DNA from: an uncultured Clostridia bacterium
GTDB taxonomy: Bacteria; Bacillota; Clostridia; Lachnospirales; Anaerotignaceae
NCBI GenBank assembly: GCA_944378105.1
Contig: CALWGC010000005.1
Coordinates: 1-64,000, forward strand
Direction: 5' to 3'
DNA: 64,000 nt
This document shows, piece after piece, positions 8,005 to 15,789 of this stretch (its first letter is position 1; each line of letters opens with the position of its first letter). Below the pieces are notes generated by a model that saw only the letters and a program-made list of their open reading frames with translations, was not told the origin of the DNA and ran no database searches. A program made the translations under genes and the position numbers.

Positions 8005-9381
8005 CTATGCCTCCAACAGCTTTTCACCCACCAAATACACGTCTCCTGCCCCCATAGTTATTAACATGTCGTCTGGGGATAAGGTGGATTTTAAGTAGGT
8101 AACTATTTCGTCGAAGGAAGAGAGATATTGTGCATCTTTGCCGTTGTCTTTGATTTTTTGTGCAATTTCACGGCTGTGGATCAAGCCGGTATCTTTTTCC
8201 CGGGCGGCATAAATGTCGGTGACGATGATCCGATCGGCATCGGCAAAGGCTTTGCCAAAATCCTCCAGCAGCAGTTTGGCTCTGGTGTAGGTGTGGGGCT
8301 GGAAGACACACCAAAGGGTTCCTTTGGCCACTTTTTTGGCTGCGGCCAGTGTGGCTTTGATCTCCGTTGGGTGGTGGGCATAGTCGTCGATGACTTCGGT
8401 GCCGTGGTAAACGCCTTTTTTCTGGAAACGGCGGTTGACACCATGATAGCTGTTCAGCCCCGATACAATGTCGGCTTCCTCCAATCCCAAGGTGTAGGAA
8501 GCAGCGGCGGCCGCCAAGGCATTGAGCACGTTATGGTCACCGGGGATATGCAGCTGTACCCGGCCATGGGCTTTGCCGTCGCCAATCAGTGTAAAGCTGT
8601 CTTTGCCGTCTTCTACGGCCAAGTCGGCAGGATGCCATTGGGCGTCTTCTCCCATGCCATAGGTGATGATGCGGCAGGAGAGGCCTTCGGTGATGGCAGT
8701 AAAGCCGGGGATGTCTTTGTGAATGATGAGAGCCCCTTCGGCCGGAATGTTTTGGGCAAAGGCATGAAAGGAATGTTCCACGTCGGCCAAGTCTTTGAAA
8801 AAGTCCAAGTGCTCTGCTTCCACATTCAAAATGATGCCAACCAAAGGCTGAAATTCCAGGAAACTGTTGTGATATTCACATGCTTCTGCCAAAAAGTAAT
8901 CGGAATTACCCACCCGGATATTGCCGCCAATGATGGGCAGTACGCCGCCGACGGTGATGGTGGGGTCACAATGGGCCGCCAGGAAAATGTGGCTAAGCAT
9001 GGAGGTGGTGGTGGTTTTGCCATGGGTGCCGCTGACGGCAACGGAGCGGTGATAATGGGCCATCATGGCGCCCAACAGGACAGAGCGCTCGATGGTGGGT
9101 AACTGGGCGGCCCGGGCGGCCATCAGTTCCGGATTGTCGTCTCGGATGGCTGCGGTGTATACCACCAGTTGGGTTTCGGGTAAAATATGACTGGTTTCCT
9201 GGCCATAAAAAACAGGAATCCCTAATTGTTCCAATGCATGGGTGGCCTCCGATGGCTTCATATCAGAGCCGGCCACTTGACAGCCCCAGCGTTGTAAAAT
9301 CTGAGCCAAGCCGCTCATGGAAATGCCGCCGATGCCAATAAAATAAATGTGTTTGTGGGTTGTTTGAAAATCCAGGTTCAT
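8005..9381 (-). CDS. murC: UDP-N-acetylmuramate--L-alanine ligase
   Basis: MurC adds L-alanine to UDP-MurNAc, the first residue of the peptidoglycan stem peptide, in the cytoplasm using ATP. The 458-residue protein has the Rossmann-like UDP-binding start (IYFIGIGGISMSGLA), the ATP P-loop SGTHGKTTTTSML (about residues 110-122), the EACEY segment, LNVEAEHLDFF, and the DDYAHHPTEI motif of the C-terminal ligase domain. ATG 9381 has AGAGGG 8 bp upstream; a GTG at 9390 overlaps that site. It is transcribed alone, convergent with the folA operon. Confidence 0.95.
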   Translation of the reverse strand: MNLDFQTTHKHIYFIGIGGISMSGLAQILQRWGCQVAGSDMKPSEATHALEQLGIPVFYGQETSHILPETQLVVYTAAIRDDNPELMAARAAQLPTIERSVLLGAMMAHYHRSVAVSGTHGKTTTTSMLSHIFLAAHCDPTITVGGVLPIIGGNIRVGNSDYFLAEACEYHNSFLEFQPLVGIILNVEAEHLDFFKDLADVEHSFHAFAQNIPAEGALIIHKDIPGFTAITEGLSCRIITYGMGEDAQWHPADLAVEDGKDSFTLIGDGKAHGRVQLHIPGDHNVLNALAAAAASYTLGLEEADIVSGLNSYHGVNRRFQKKGVYHGTEVIDDYAHHPTEIKATLAAAKKVAKGTLWCVFQPHTYTRAKLLLEDFGKAFADADRIIVTDIYAAREKDTGLIHSREIAQKIKDNGKDAQYLSSFDEIVTYLKSTLSPDDMLITMGAGDVYLVGEKLLEA

Positions 9382-10084
9382 TGTTTGCACCCTCTTATCC
9401 TAATTTAGTCATTACCCTTAAGTATACTATACAAAAGAAGGAAAGTCTATAACGGAAGTGTCTGCCAGGAAACAATGGCCCATGTTGTGTGCAAAAAAGG
9501 AAAGTGAAATAAAGCAAAGAGTAAGAGAAGTTTCGCTCAGGCCGAACAGAAAACAATAGAAAGGGTGATCTAAAAAGAAAAAAAGAAAAAATCAAATAAA
9601 AAAACAGAAAAAAAGAGAATCAGAATAAAATAAAGCAAAATAACTCTTTTTTTTTCGTTTTTTTTAGATTTATTTTCCTATAACAATGGAACAAAGAGGA
9701 AAAAAGTGGTTTTTTTCTCCAAGACTCCTTTCAAAAAAGGAAGAAAATTCCATTTTGTTTTTCCTCCCTTTTTTCTTTCTCCGTTTCCTCCCTGCCAAAA
9801 AAAAGAGCAAAAATGAGGGGTCAGATTCTTTTACATCCAAAAAAACAAAGAAAATATTGTGTAAAATGTATATGTAAAATATGAAAAATTGTTAAATTTT
9901 AGCAAATGGAAAAAAAACGATGCGCAATCTGTAGAAAAAAAGAAAAAATAGCTTTCATTTGAGGGCAATAGCAATAAAAAACTATTTATTCTTTGTTCTT
10001 TTTGTGATACAATATAAGGGCAAATAATTTTTAACTTTGATTGGTTCCACAGGGCACTTTTCTGTGGCAAAGGAGAGGGTTGCT
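9382..10084 (+). other. AT-rich low-complexity intergenic region
   Basis: About 700 bp between the divergent murC and glgC genes. It is built of long A- and T-rich tracts, with no credible coding frame or RNA family. Near the glgC end are TACAAT at 10005-10010, a plausible -10, and a small hairpin CCACAG ... CTGTGG just before the ribosome site. The composition differs sharply from the neighbouring ~50% GC genes. Confidence 0.6.
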
Positions 10085-11368
10085 ATGAGCAAAAATGAAA
10101 TGATAGCCATGCTGCTTGCAGGAGGGCAAGGCAGCCGGCTGGGTATTTTAACAAAAAAAATAGCAAAACCTGCAGTGGCATTTGGGGGGATGTATCGCAT
10201 CATCGATTTTCCATTGAGTAACTGCATCAATTCCGGTGTGTTTACCGTTGGCGTGTTAACCCAGTATCAGCCGTTGCGGTTAAACCGTCATATTGGCATT
10301 GGGATTCCTTGGGACTTGGACCGGCAAAACGGCGGTGTGACCATTTTGGCGCCCCACGTCAAAGGCGGCGATGACAGCGGCGAATGGTTTATGGGTACGG
10401 CCAATGCCATCTACCAAAATATCGAATATATTGATATGAATGATCCGGAGTATGTGTTGATTTTGTCTGGCGACCATATTTATAAAATGGATTATTCCAA
10501 AATGTTGGAATTACATAAAGAAAAAGGTGCTACGGCCACCATCGCCGTCTTGGAAGTTTCCATGGAGGAAGCCAGCCGCTTTGGCATTATGAATGCCGAC
10601 GGAGAGGACAAGATCTACGAATTTGAAGAAAAGCCGCCGCAGCCAAAGAGCAATCTCGCCAGCATGGGGATTTATATTTTCACCTGGAAGAAGCTGCGGG
10701 AGGCTTTGATTGCCGACAGCAAAGTCCATGCCGATAGCGACTTTGGCAAGCACATCATTCCAAAAATGTTGGCCGATGGGGAACCCATGTATGCCTACCG
10801 GTTCAAGGATTATTGGAAAGACGTGGGAACCATCCAAAGTTATTGGGAAGCCAACCGGGAACTGATTCGGACGCTGCCGGATTTCAACTTATACGAAGAT
10901 TTCTGGAAAATTTATACCAATACCAACCACCAGCCGCCGCAATATGTGGGTGAGCAGGCGGAAATTTCCACCAGTATCATCTCCGACGGCTGCGAAATTT
11001 ATGGTACGGTGCAGTCTTCTGTTTTGGGACGAGACATCATCATCGAAGAAGGCGCCGTGGTCAAAGACTCCATCATCATGGACCATTGTATCATCGGCAA
11101 AAACAGCTATATCGATTGCTGTATCATCGATGAAAACACGGCCATTGGAGAAAACGTGAAAATGGGCATTGGCGAAAACATTGCCAATGAGGAAAAACCG
11201 CAGATTTATAACACCGGTATCACCGTTGTGGGGGAAGATACGGTGGTTCCTGCCAATGTGGAAATTGGCAAAAACTGTGTCATCTATGGCATCACTACTC
11301 CTGACCAGTATCCAGATGGCGTACTGGCAAGCGGCAAAAGCATCATTGATGAGGGGGTAGAGTTATGA
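10085..11368 (+). CDS. glgC: Glucose-1-phosphate adenylyltransferase, catalytic subunit
   Basis: GlgC makes ADP-glucose from ATP and glucose-1-phosphate, the committed step of bacterial glycogen synthesis. The 427-residue protein has the nucleotidyltransferase signature [14 protein letters not shown] near the N terminus, [26 protein letters not shown] and the SDFGKHIIP segment, followed by a C-terminal left-handed beta-helix of hexapeptide repeats (from about residue 295). ATG 10085 follows AAAGGAGAGGG. It overlaps glgD by 4 bp, and the pair is expected to form a hetero-oligomer as in other Bacillota. Confidence 0.95.
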   Translation: MSKNEMIAMLLAGGQGSRLGILTKKIAKPAVAFGGMYRIIDFPLSNCINSGVFTVGVLTQYQPLRLNRHIGIGIPWDLDRQNGGVTILAPHVKGGDDSGEWFMGTANAIYQNIEYIDMNDPEYVLILSGDHIYKMDYSKMLELHKEKGATATIAVLEVSMEEASRFGIMNADGEDKIYEFEEKPPQPKSNLASMGIYIFTWKKLREALIADSKVHADSDFGKHIIPKMLADGEPMYAYRFKDYWKDVGTIQSYWEANRELIRTLPDFNLYEDFWKIYTNTNHQPPQYVGEQAEISTSIISDGCEIYGTVQSSVLGRDIIIEEGAVVKDSIIMDHCIIGKNSYIDCCIIDENTAIGENVKMGIGENIANEEKPQIYNTGITVVGEDTVVPANVEIGKNCVIYGITTPDQYPDGVLASGKSIIDEGVEL

Positions 11369-12489
11369 AAGCAATCGGGATTATTTTAGCAGGCGGCAAC
11401 AGCGAAATGCGTCTGGGCGAATTGACCAACACCAGAGCCGCTTCGGCCATGCCGGTGGGCAGCTGTTATCGCACCATCGATTTTCCGTTGAGCAATATGT
11501 CCAGCTCCAGAATCAGTAAAGTGGCTGTCATTACCCAGTTTAACTCCCGATCCTTAAACGACCACTTAAATAGTGCCAAGTGGTGGGAATTGGGCAGAAA
11601 ACAAGGAGGCCTGTTTGTTTATACGCCTTATATCAGCAGCGATAACTCTTTCTGGTTTCGGGGCACGGCAGACTCCATTTATCAAAACATCACCTTCCTG
11701 AAAAAAAGCAACGAGCCTTATGTGGTCATTGCTTCGGGGGATTCCGTTTATAAAATGGATTTTCAAAAAGTCCTGCGCGCCCATGCCAAATCCGGTGCCG
11801 ACATTACGGTGGTCTATAAAGACTTTGCCGCCGAGCCGGAACGGGATTTGACCAAATATGGCATTATGGAACTGGACGAGACGGGGCGTGTGGTGGATTT
11901 TGAAGAAAAACCCATCGAACCAAGAAGCACCAATGTGTCTTTGGGGATTTATGTCATTGGCCGTACCCAGCTGATCGAGCTGTTGGAGACCATTGTACCC
12001 CAAGGCCGCTATGATATTGTCAAAGATATTCTCATGCGCTATCGCCGGCAGCTGCACATCCATGGCTATCGTTTTGAAGGCTATTGGAGCAGCGTAGGCG
12101 GCGGGATTACAGACTACTATAACACCAATATGGACTTCTTGAAAAAAGAAGTACGGGATGTGTTCTGCAAAGAATATCCCTATATCAATACCAAAGTCAA
12201 AGACGAGCCACCGGTGAAATATAATGTCGGGGCCAAGGTGCGCTCCACCATTTCTGGCGGCGGCACCATCATCAATGGCACAGTAGATCATTCGGTGCTG
12301 TTCCGGCGTGTTTTTATTGGGGAAAACGCAGTGGTGAAAAACAGTATCGTCATGGAAGGCTGCTACATTGGCAACAACAGCTATGTAGAAAATGCCATTT
12401 TAGATAAAAATGTTGTTATTTCAGAGGGCAAACAGATTGTGGGGGAAGAAGGGAACCCAGCAATCTTCAAAAAAGGCTCTGTGATATAA
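11365..12489 (+). CDS. glgD: Glucose-1-phosphate adenylyltransferase regulatory subunit GlgD
   Basis: This 374-residue paralogue of GlgC lacks the full catalytic loop: the N-terminal segment reads [14 protein letters not shown] instead of GGxGxRLxxLT with the usual Gly-rich spacing. In Bacillota GlgD forms a heterotetramer with GlgC and raises its activity. Other conserved parts are [39 protein letters not shown] and a C-terminal beta-helix. The start ATG overlaps the glgC stop (ATGA). No glycogen synthase or branching enzyme follows in this window. Confidence 0.9.
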   Translation: MKAIGIILAGGNSEMRLGELTNTRAASAMPVGSCYRTIDFPLSNMSSSRISKVAVITQFNSRSLNDHLNSAKWWELGRKQGGLFVYTPYISSDNSFWFRGTADSIYQNITFLKKSNEPYVVIASGDSVYKMDFQKVLRAHAKSGADITVVYKDFAAEPERDLTKYGIMELDETGRVVDFEEKPIEPRSTNVSLGIYVIGRTQLIELLETIVPQGRYDIVKDILMRYRRQLHIHGYRFEGYWSSVGGGITDYYNTNMDFLKKEVRDVFCKEYPYINTKVKDEPPVKYNVGAKVRSTISGGGTIINGTVDHSVLFRRVFIGENAVVKNSIVMEGCYIGNNSYVENAILDKNVVISEGKQIVGEEGNPAIFKKGSVI

Positions 12490-12539
12490 AATCATACTTG
12501 CTGGCAGCAATGCGTGGCAGAAACAAGGGGTGGTCCATT

Positions 12540-12833
12540 ATGGAAATTACTGATGTAAGAGTAAGAAAAGTCAATAAGGAAGGAAAGATGAAAGCCGTCA
12601 TTTCTGTGACATTTGACAACGAATTTGTGGTACATGACATTAAAGTAATTGAACGGGAAGATGACTTGTTTATCGCCATGCCGAGCCGGAAAACGGCAGA
12701 AGGAGAATTTCGAGATGTTGCGCATCCCATCAATGCGCAGACAAGAGAAAAAATCCAGAAAGTTGTGCTGGAAAAATATGAAGAAGCTTTGGCCCTGGCC
12801 GAAGCGGAAGAGTTGGAAGTTGTGGCCGAATAA
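12540..12833 (+). CDS. spoVG: Septation/regulatory protein SpoVG
   Basis: The 97-residue protein matches SpoVG along its length: [55 protein letters not shown]. Members bind nucleic acid and affect cell division, sporulation septation and virulence genes in Bacillota. ATG 12540 has AAGGGGTGG upstream; in-frame codons before it are unlikely starts. The C-terminal tail is acidic ([17 protein letters not shown]). Only 50 bp separate it from glgD, so it may be partly co-transcribed. Confidence 0.95.
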   Translation: MEITDVRVRKVNKEGKMKAVISVTFDNEFVVHDIKVIEREDDLFIAMPSRKTAEGEFRDVAHPINAQTREKIQKVVLEKYEEALALAEAEELEVVAE

Positions 12834-12886
12834 GCAATGGTGCTTGGCCAAAGAACGACACAGAAATTTCTTTGCACAAAGAAAAA

Positions 12887-12920
12887 GGGGCTTTGCGGTT
12901 TTGCCGCAAGGCTCCTTTTT
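12887..12920 (+). terminator. Terminator of spoVG
   Basis: GGGGCTTTGCGG pairs with CCGCAAGGCTCC (with wobbles), followed by TTTTTT. Confidence 0.75.
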
Positions 12921-12962
12921 TCCGTTGCACCAAGGCCTTTGTGCCAAAAACCAAGAAAAACG

Positions 12963-12995
12963 CAAAGAAAAACCCCTGCCGGAAAACGGCAGGGG
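12963..12995 (-). terminator. Terminator of the ammonia-lyase pair
   Basis: On the minus strand CCCCTGCCG and CGGCAGGGG form a stem followed by TTTTTCTTT, 31 bp after the stop of the second lyase gene. Confidence 0.7.
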
Positions 12996-13025
12996 CCACT
13001 TTTGTTTTTTGAGGGGAAAACAAAA

Positions 13026-13481
13026 TTATTTGGAGCTGTTGTGAACAGCATCTTTGAAGTCTGGATGCTGAGGACCTCTCTGGTCTTTCTTTGCAATGTA
13101 AAGGCTACCAGTAGCAGTACCGCAAAGAACAGGAGGTACACAAGCGGTAGCAGCGGTATGTTCGATACCGGTCATATCCATATCGGTTCTGTCGCACATG
13201 GTAGCTACTTTGTAAGCTTCAAAGTGGCAGGTGTAAGAGCAGTTACCGATTTTTTCAATCCAGCCATGGTATTCCATGAAGTCACCAACATAAACAGGAG
13301 CGGTGAATTTCACGTCTTTGTAACCCAAGAACAGGCTGATGTCGCCATCTACATAAACCATCAATTCAGTACCAACATCGCCCCACATGTCAATGATACG
13401 AGCGCCGTTTACCAGGCCACCAACATAATGTCCGTCAGCGCCTTTCATCATGATATGATGTACTACTTTAGATCCGATCAT
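13026..13481 (-). CDS. Beta-alanyl-CoA (3-aminoacyl-CoA) ammonia-lyase-like protein, copy 2
   Basis: This 151-residue hotdog-fold enzyme family removes ammonia from beta-alanyl-CoA to give acryloyl-CoA, or from 3-aminobutyryl-CoA to give crotonyl-CoA in lysine fermentation. The stretches LVNGARI, WGDVGTELMVYVDGDISLF, FTAPVYVGDFMEYHGWIEK and GSLYIAKKDQRGP closely recall the Acl proteins of Clostridium propionicum as I remember them. AGGAGGAA precedes the ATG. It lies 70 bp downstream of a near-identical paralogue, about 80% identical by eye, with the same hotdog core and a different C-terminal tail. Which acyl-CoA is used cannot be read from sequence; no other beta-alanine or lysine pathway genes are in the window. 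Confidence 0.8.
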   Translation of the reverse strand: MIGSKVVHHIMMKGADGHYVGGLVNGARIIDMWGDVGTELMVYVDGDISLFLGYKDVKFTAPVYVGDFMEYHGWIEKIGNCSYTCHFEAYKVATMCDRTDMDMTGIEHTAATACVPPVLCGTATGSLYIAKKDQRGPQHPDFKDAVHNSSK

Positions 13482-13551
13482 TTCAAATTCCTCCTATACC
13501 AATTCTGTTGGAACCAACAGAGCTTCATTTTTCTGATTGTCCGTCAAAAAA

Positions 13552-14004
13552 TCATTTTTTTACAGTGTGTTCATGTACGAAAGCAGGATCGGTTTCGCCT
13601 CTCTGATCTTTCTTTGCGATGTAAAGGCTGCCGGTAGCAGTACCGCAAAGGATTGGAGGTACGCAAGCAGTTGCAGCGGTGTGTTCGATACCAGTCATAT
13701 CCATGTTGGTTCTGTCGCACATGGTAGCAACTTTGTAAGCTTCGAATTTGCAGGTGTAGGAAGTGTTGCCAACTTTTTCAATCCAGCCAACATATTCCAT
13801 AAAGTCGCCAACATAAACAGGAGCAGTGAAGTTGATTTCTTCATAGCCCAGGAACAAGCTGATGTCGCCGTCAACGCGAACCATCAATTCGGTTCCCACA
13901 TCGCCCCAGAAGTGAACGATTCTGGCGCCGTTTACCAGGCCGCCAACATAGTGTCCGTCGCTACCTTTCATCATAGCGTGCAGTACAACTTTTTCTCCTA
14001 CCAT
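13552..14004 (-). CDS. Beta-alanyl-CoA (3-aminoacyl-CoA) ammonia-lyase-like protein, copy 1
   Basis: The first gene of the tandem pair, 150 residues. ATG 14004 is chosen because GAGGAGGAA lies directly upstream; a longer frame to 14037 starts ahead of this site. The core LVNGARIVHFWGDVGTELM, VDGDISLFLGYEEINFT and CDRTNMDMTGIEHTAATAC is shared with copy 2. Differences cluster at residues 5-16 and 30-33 and in the C-terminal 15 residues, so the two may assemble together or differ in substrate range. The family works in the cytoplasm as oligomers. Expression probably starts from the promoter at 14073-14103. Confidence 0.8.
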   Translation of the reverse strand: MVGEKVVLHAMMKGSDGHYVGGLVNGARIVHFWGDVGTELMVRVDGDISLFLGYEEINFTAPVYVGDFMEYVGWIEKVGNTSYTCKFEAYKVATMCDRTNMDMTGIEHTAATACVPPILCGTATGSLYIAKKDQRGETDPAFVHEHTVKK

Positions 14005-14072
14005 TTTAATTCCTCCTCTATTGTTTGAGTTGTCCATGTGTTGGGGGAAACCTGTCCCCCCACTTCTTTTTC

Positions 14073-14103
14073 ATTATAATCCATGCCACGGATAGAAGGT
14101 CAA
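14073..14103 (-). promoter_or_regulatory. Putative promoter of the ammonia-lyase pair
   Basis: On the minus strand TTGACC (14098-14103) and TATAAT (14073-14078) are separated by 19 bp, slightly longer than optimal. The -10 is about 70 bp before the start codon. Confidence 0.55.
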
Positions 14104-14388
14104 GCAAAGATTTGTTCAAAAAACATAAAACGCCGTTCCAAAAGATAAACTATGCCGTTAGATATAGGGTTGGTTCAAAAAGAGGAAAAAAATTACGGCA
14201 AGGCTCTATTCCTTGATTTTCCTGGGTTTTTTATGGAGAAAAAAGAGGAGAAAAACAAAGATTCTAAATAATAATATATTTGTTCCAAATAATATTGAAT
14301 TTTACTGGAGGGTTTGAGAAACGGCGGGATTCTATTTTTTGCAAAAAATGGCCGAAAAAGGGAACCATAAGCAGAGAAAAGGAACATA

Positions 14389-14417
14389 TTGTTTTTGATT
14401 CCGGAACATAGTATAAT
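14389..14417 (+). promoter_or_regulatory. Promoter of the lipid kinase gene
   Basis: TTGTTT (14389-14394), 17 bp, TATAAT (14412-14417). The rest of the 14104-14388 stretch is AT-rich with no gene visible. Confidence 0.7.
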
Positions 14418-14481
14418 AAGTTCCAAACGCGATATCGAGGAGAAAACAGCCCCATTTGGGGGAAGAAAGAAGGGTTTGTTT

Positions 14482-15375
14482 GTGGCGGGAAAGAAAGCGC
14501 TGTTTGTCTTTAATCCCTTTTCGGGAAAGGGTTGGATCAAGCATAATTTATTTGAAGTGATTGACCTGCTTGTAAAACAGGGCTATGAAGTAGAAGTGCG
14601 TCCAACCCAAAAACGGCTGGATGCCTATGAAGTGATTTTAAATAAAGCGCCCAAAATTCAGCTTTTGGTGGTCAGCGGTGGCGATGGCACACTCAATGAA
14701 AGCGTGAAGGCGTTGATGGAATTGCCGATAGAAAAACGGCCGGAGGTGGGGTATATCCCTGCCGGCAGCACCAATGACTTTGCAGCCAGCATCAAAATTC
14801 CCAAGCGTATGGCAGCGGCCATCGGGGCCGCCGTGGGTGGAGAAGCCATGGCTTGCGATGTGGGGCGGTTTAATGATAGCTTTTTTACGTATATTGCGGC
14901 CTTTGGGGCCTTCACCGATGTGTCCTATGCCACGCCGCAGGAGTTTAAAAACGTGTTGGGCCATACGGCGTATTTGTTGGAAGGCATCAAGCGGGTGGCC
15001 AATTTGCGGACGTATCATATGGTGATGGAGCATGATGGCGAAACGGTGGAGGGCAATTTTATTTATGGCATGGTGTCTAATTCCACGTTTGTAGGCGGTA
15101 TGCGTACCTATGCCGACACGCGGGTCAAGCTGGACGATGGCTATTTTGAATGCCTGTTTGTACGGCAGCCGGAAAACCCAGTGGAGCTGCAAGAAATTGC
15201 CGCAGGGCTTTTGATGCACGATTTTTCCGGTCGGGCCTTTTGTGTATTCCAAACGAAGGCGCTTTTTTTGACCTTTGAAGAAGCAGTGGATTGGACGTTG
15301 GATGGCGAGTATGGCGGTGCCCATACCTTTGTGGAAATTGACAACCAACAAAAGGCCATTCGGATTCGCCGGTAA
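14482..15375 (+). CDS. Diacylglycerol kinase-family lipid kinase
   Basis: The family (DagK/YegS-like) phosphorylates diacylglycerol or related lipids at the membrane face, recycling lipid head-group by-products. The 297-residue protein has ALFVFNPFSGKG at the N terminus, the nucleotide-binding VVSGGDGTLNESVKAL (about residues 62-77) and YIPAGSTNDFAAS, then the beta-sandwich C-terminal domain (NSTFVGGM, VDWTLDGEYGG). I start at GTG 14482, preceded by AAAGAAGGG; the longer frame from 14389 begins inside the promoter. A DUF4177 gene follows closely. The lipid substrate is not defined by sequence. Confidence 0.85.
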   Translation: MAGKKALFVFNPFSGKGWIKHNLFEVIDLLVKQGYEVEVRPTQKRLDAYEVILNKAPKIQLLVVSGGDGTLNESVKALMELPIEKRPEVGYIPAGSTNDFAASIKIPKRMAAAIGAAVGGEAMACDVGRFNDSFFTYIAAFGAFTDVSYATPQEFKNVLGHTAYLLEGIKRVANLRTYHMVMEHDGETVEGNFIYGMVSNSTFVGGMRTYADTRVKLDDGYFECLFVRQPENPVELQEIAAGLLMHDFSGRAFCVFQTKALFLTFEEAVDWTLDGEYGGAHTFVEIDNQQKAIRIRR

Positions 15376-15412
15376 AGGTTATGCTTTTGGCCCATAAGGA
15401 GGCAAAAAGGAT

Positions 15413-15598
15413 ATGGTTAAGTATGAATATGTTACCATCCATGTGGCACAGTTTGTGGGCGCAAAATGCGAAGAACATCGGGAAATCATCGATCGCTATG
15501 CGGCCATGGGGTATCGGTATGTGGGGTTTGTGCCCACCAAAATTTCCGACTATGGAAAGTTTAAAGACATTGATTTGATTTTTGAAAAAGAAGAATAA
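15413..15598 (+). CDS. Small DUF4177-family protein
   Basis: A 61-residue protein of the DUF4177 type: KYEYVTIHV, then a helix EEHREIIDRYAAMGYRYVGFVP and a final beta strand DIDLIFEK. The fold is alpha/beta and the function is unknown for the family. GGAGG lies 9 bp before the ATG, and it is 37 bp downstream of the lipid kinase gene, so it is probably co-transcribed. Repeat copy C follows within 30 bp. Confidence 0.7.
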   Translation: MVKYEYVTIHVAQFVGAKCEEHREIIDRYAAMGYRYVGFVPTKISDYGKFKDIDLIFEKEE

Positions 15599-15624
15599 AA
15601 AAAGAGCCTTGGGCGCAGCTTCCT

Positions 15625-15700
15625 AAGAAAACAAAGATGGCTGCAATCCTTACATACCAAAGGATTGCAGCCATTTTATTTTTGCTGAGGTTGTTTTCTT
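15625..15700 (+). repeat. MITE-like palindromic element, copy C
   Basis: The best-preserved copy: AAGAAAACAA at 15625-15634 and TTGTTTTCTT at 15691-15700 are perfect inverted repeats. Between them TGGCTGCAATCCTT pairs with AAGGATTGCAGCCA, followed by TTTTATTTTTGCTGAGG. It sits 26 bp after the DUF4177 stop. Confidence 0.85.
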
Positions 15701-15789
15701 CTGAAGACCGCTATCGCAATTTCCAAGAAGAAAAGAAGAAAAACAAAACAATGGTTTCTTCTTGGAAAATCGCTTTTTGGGCTCTTTTT

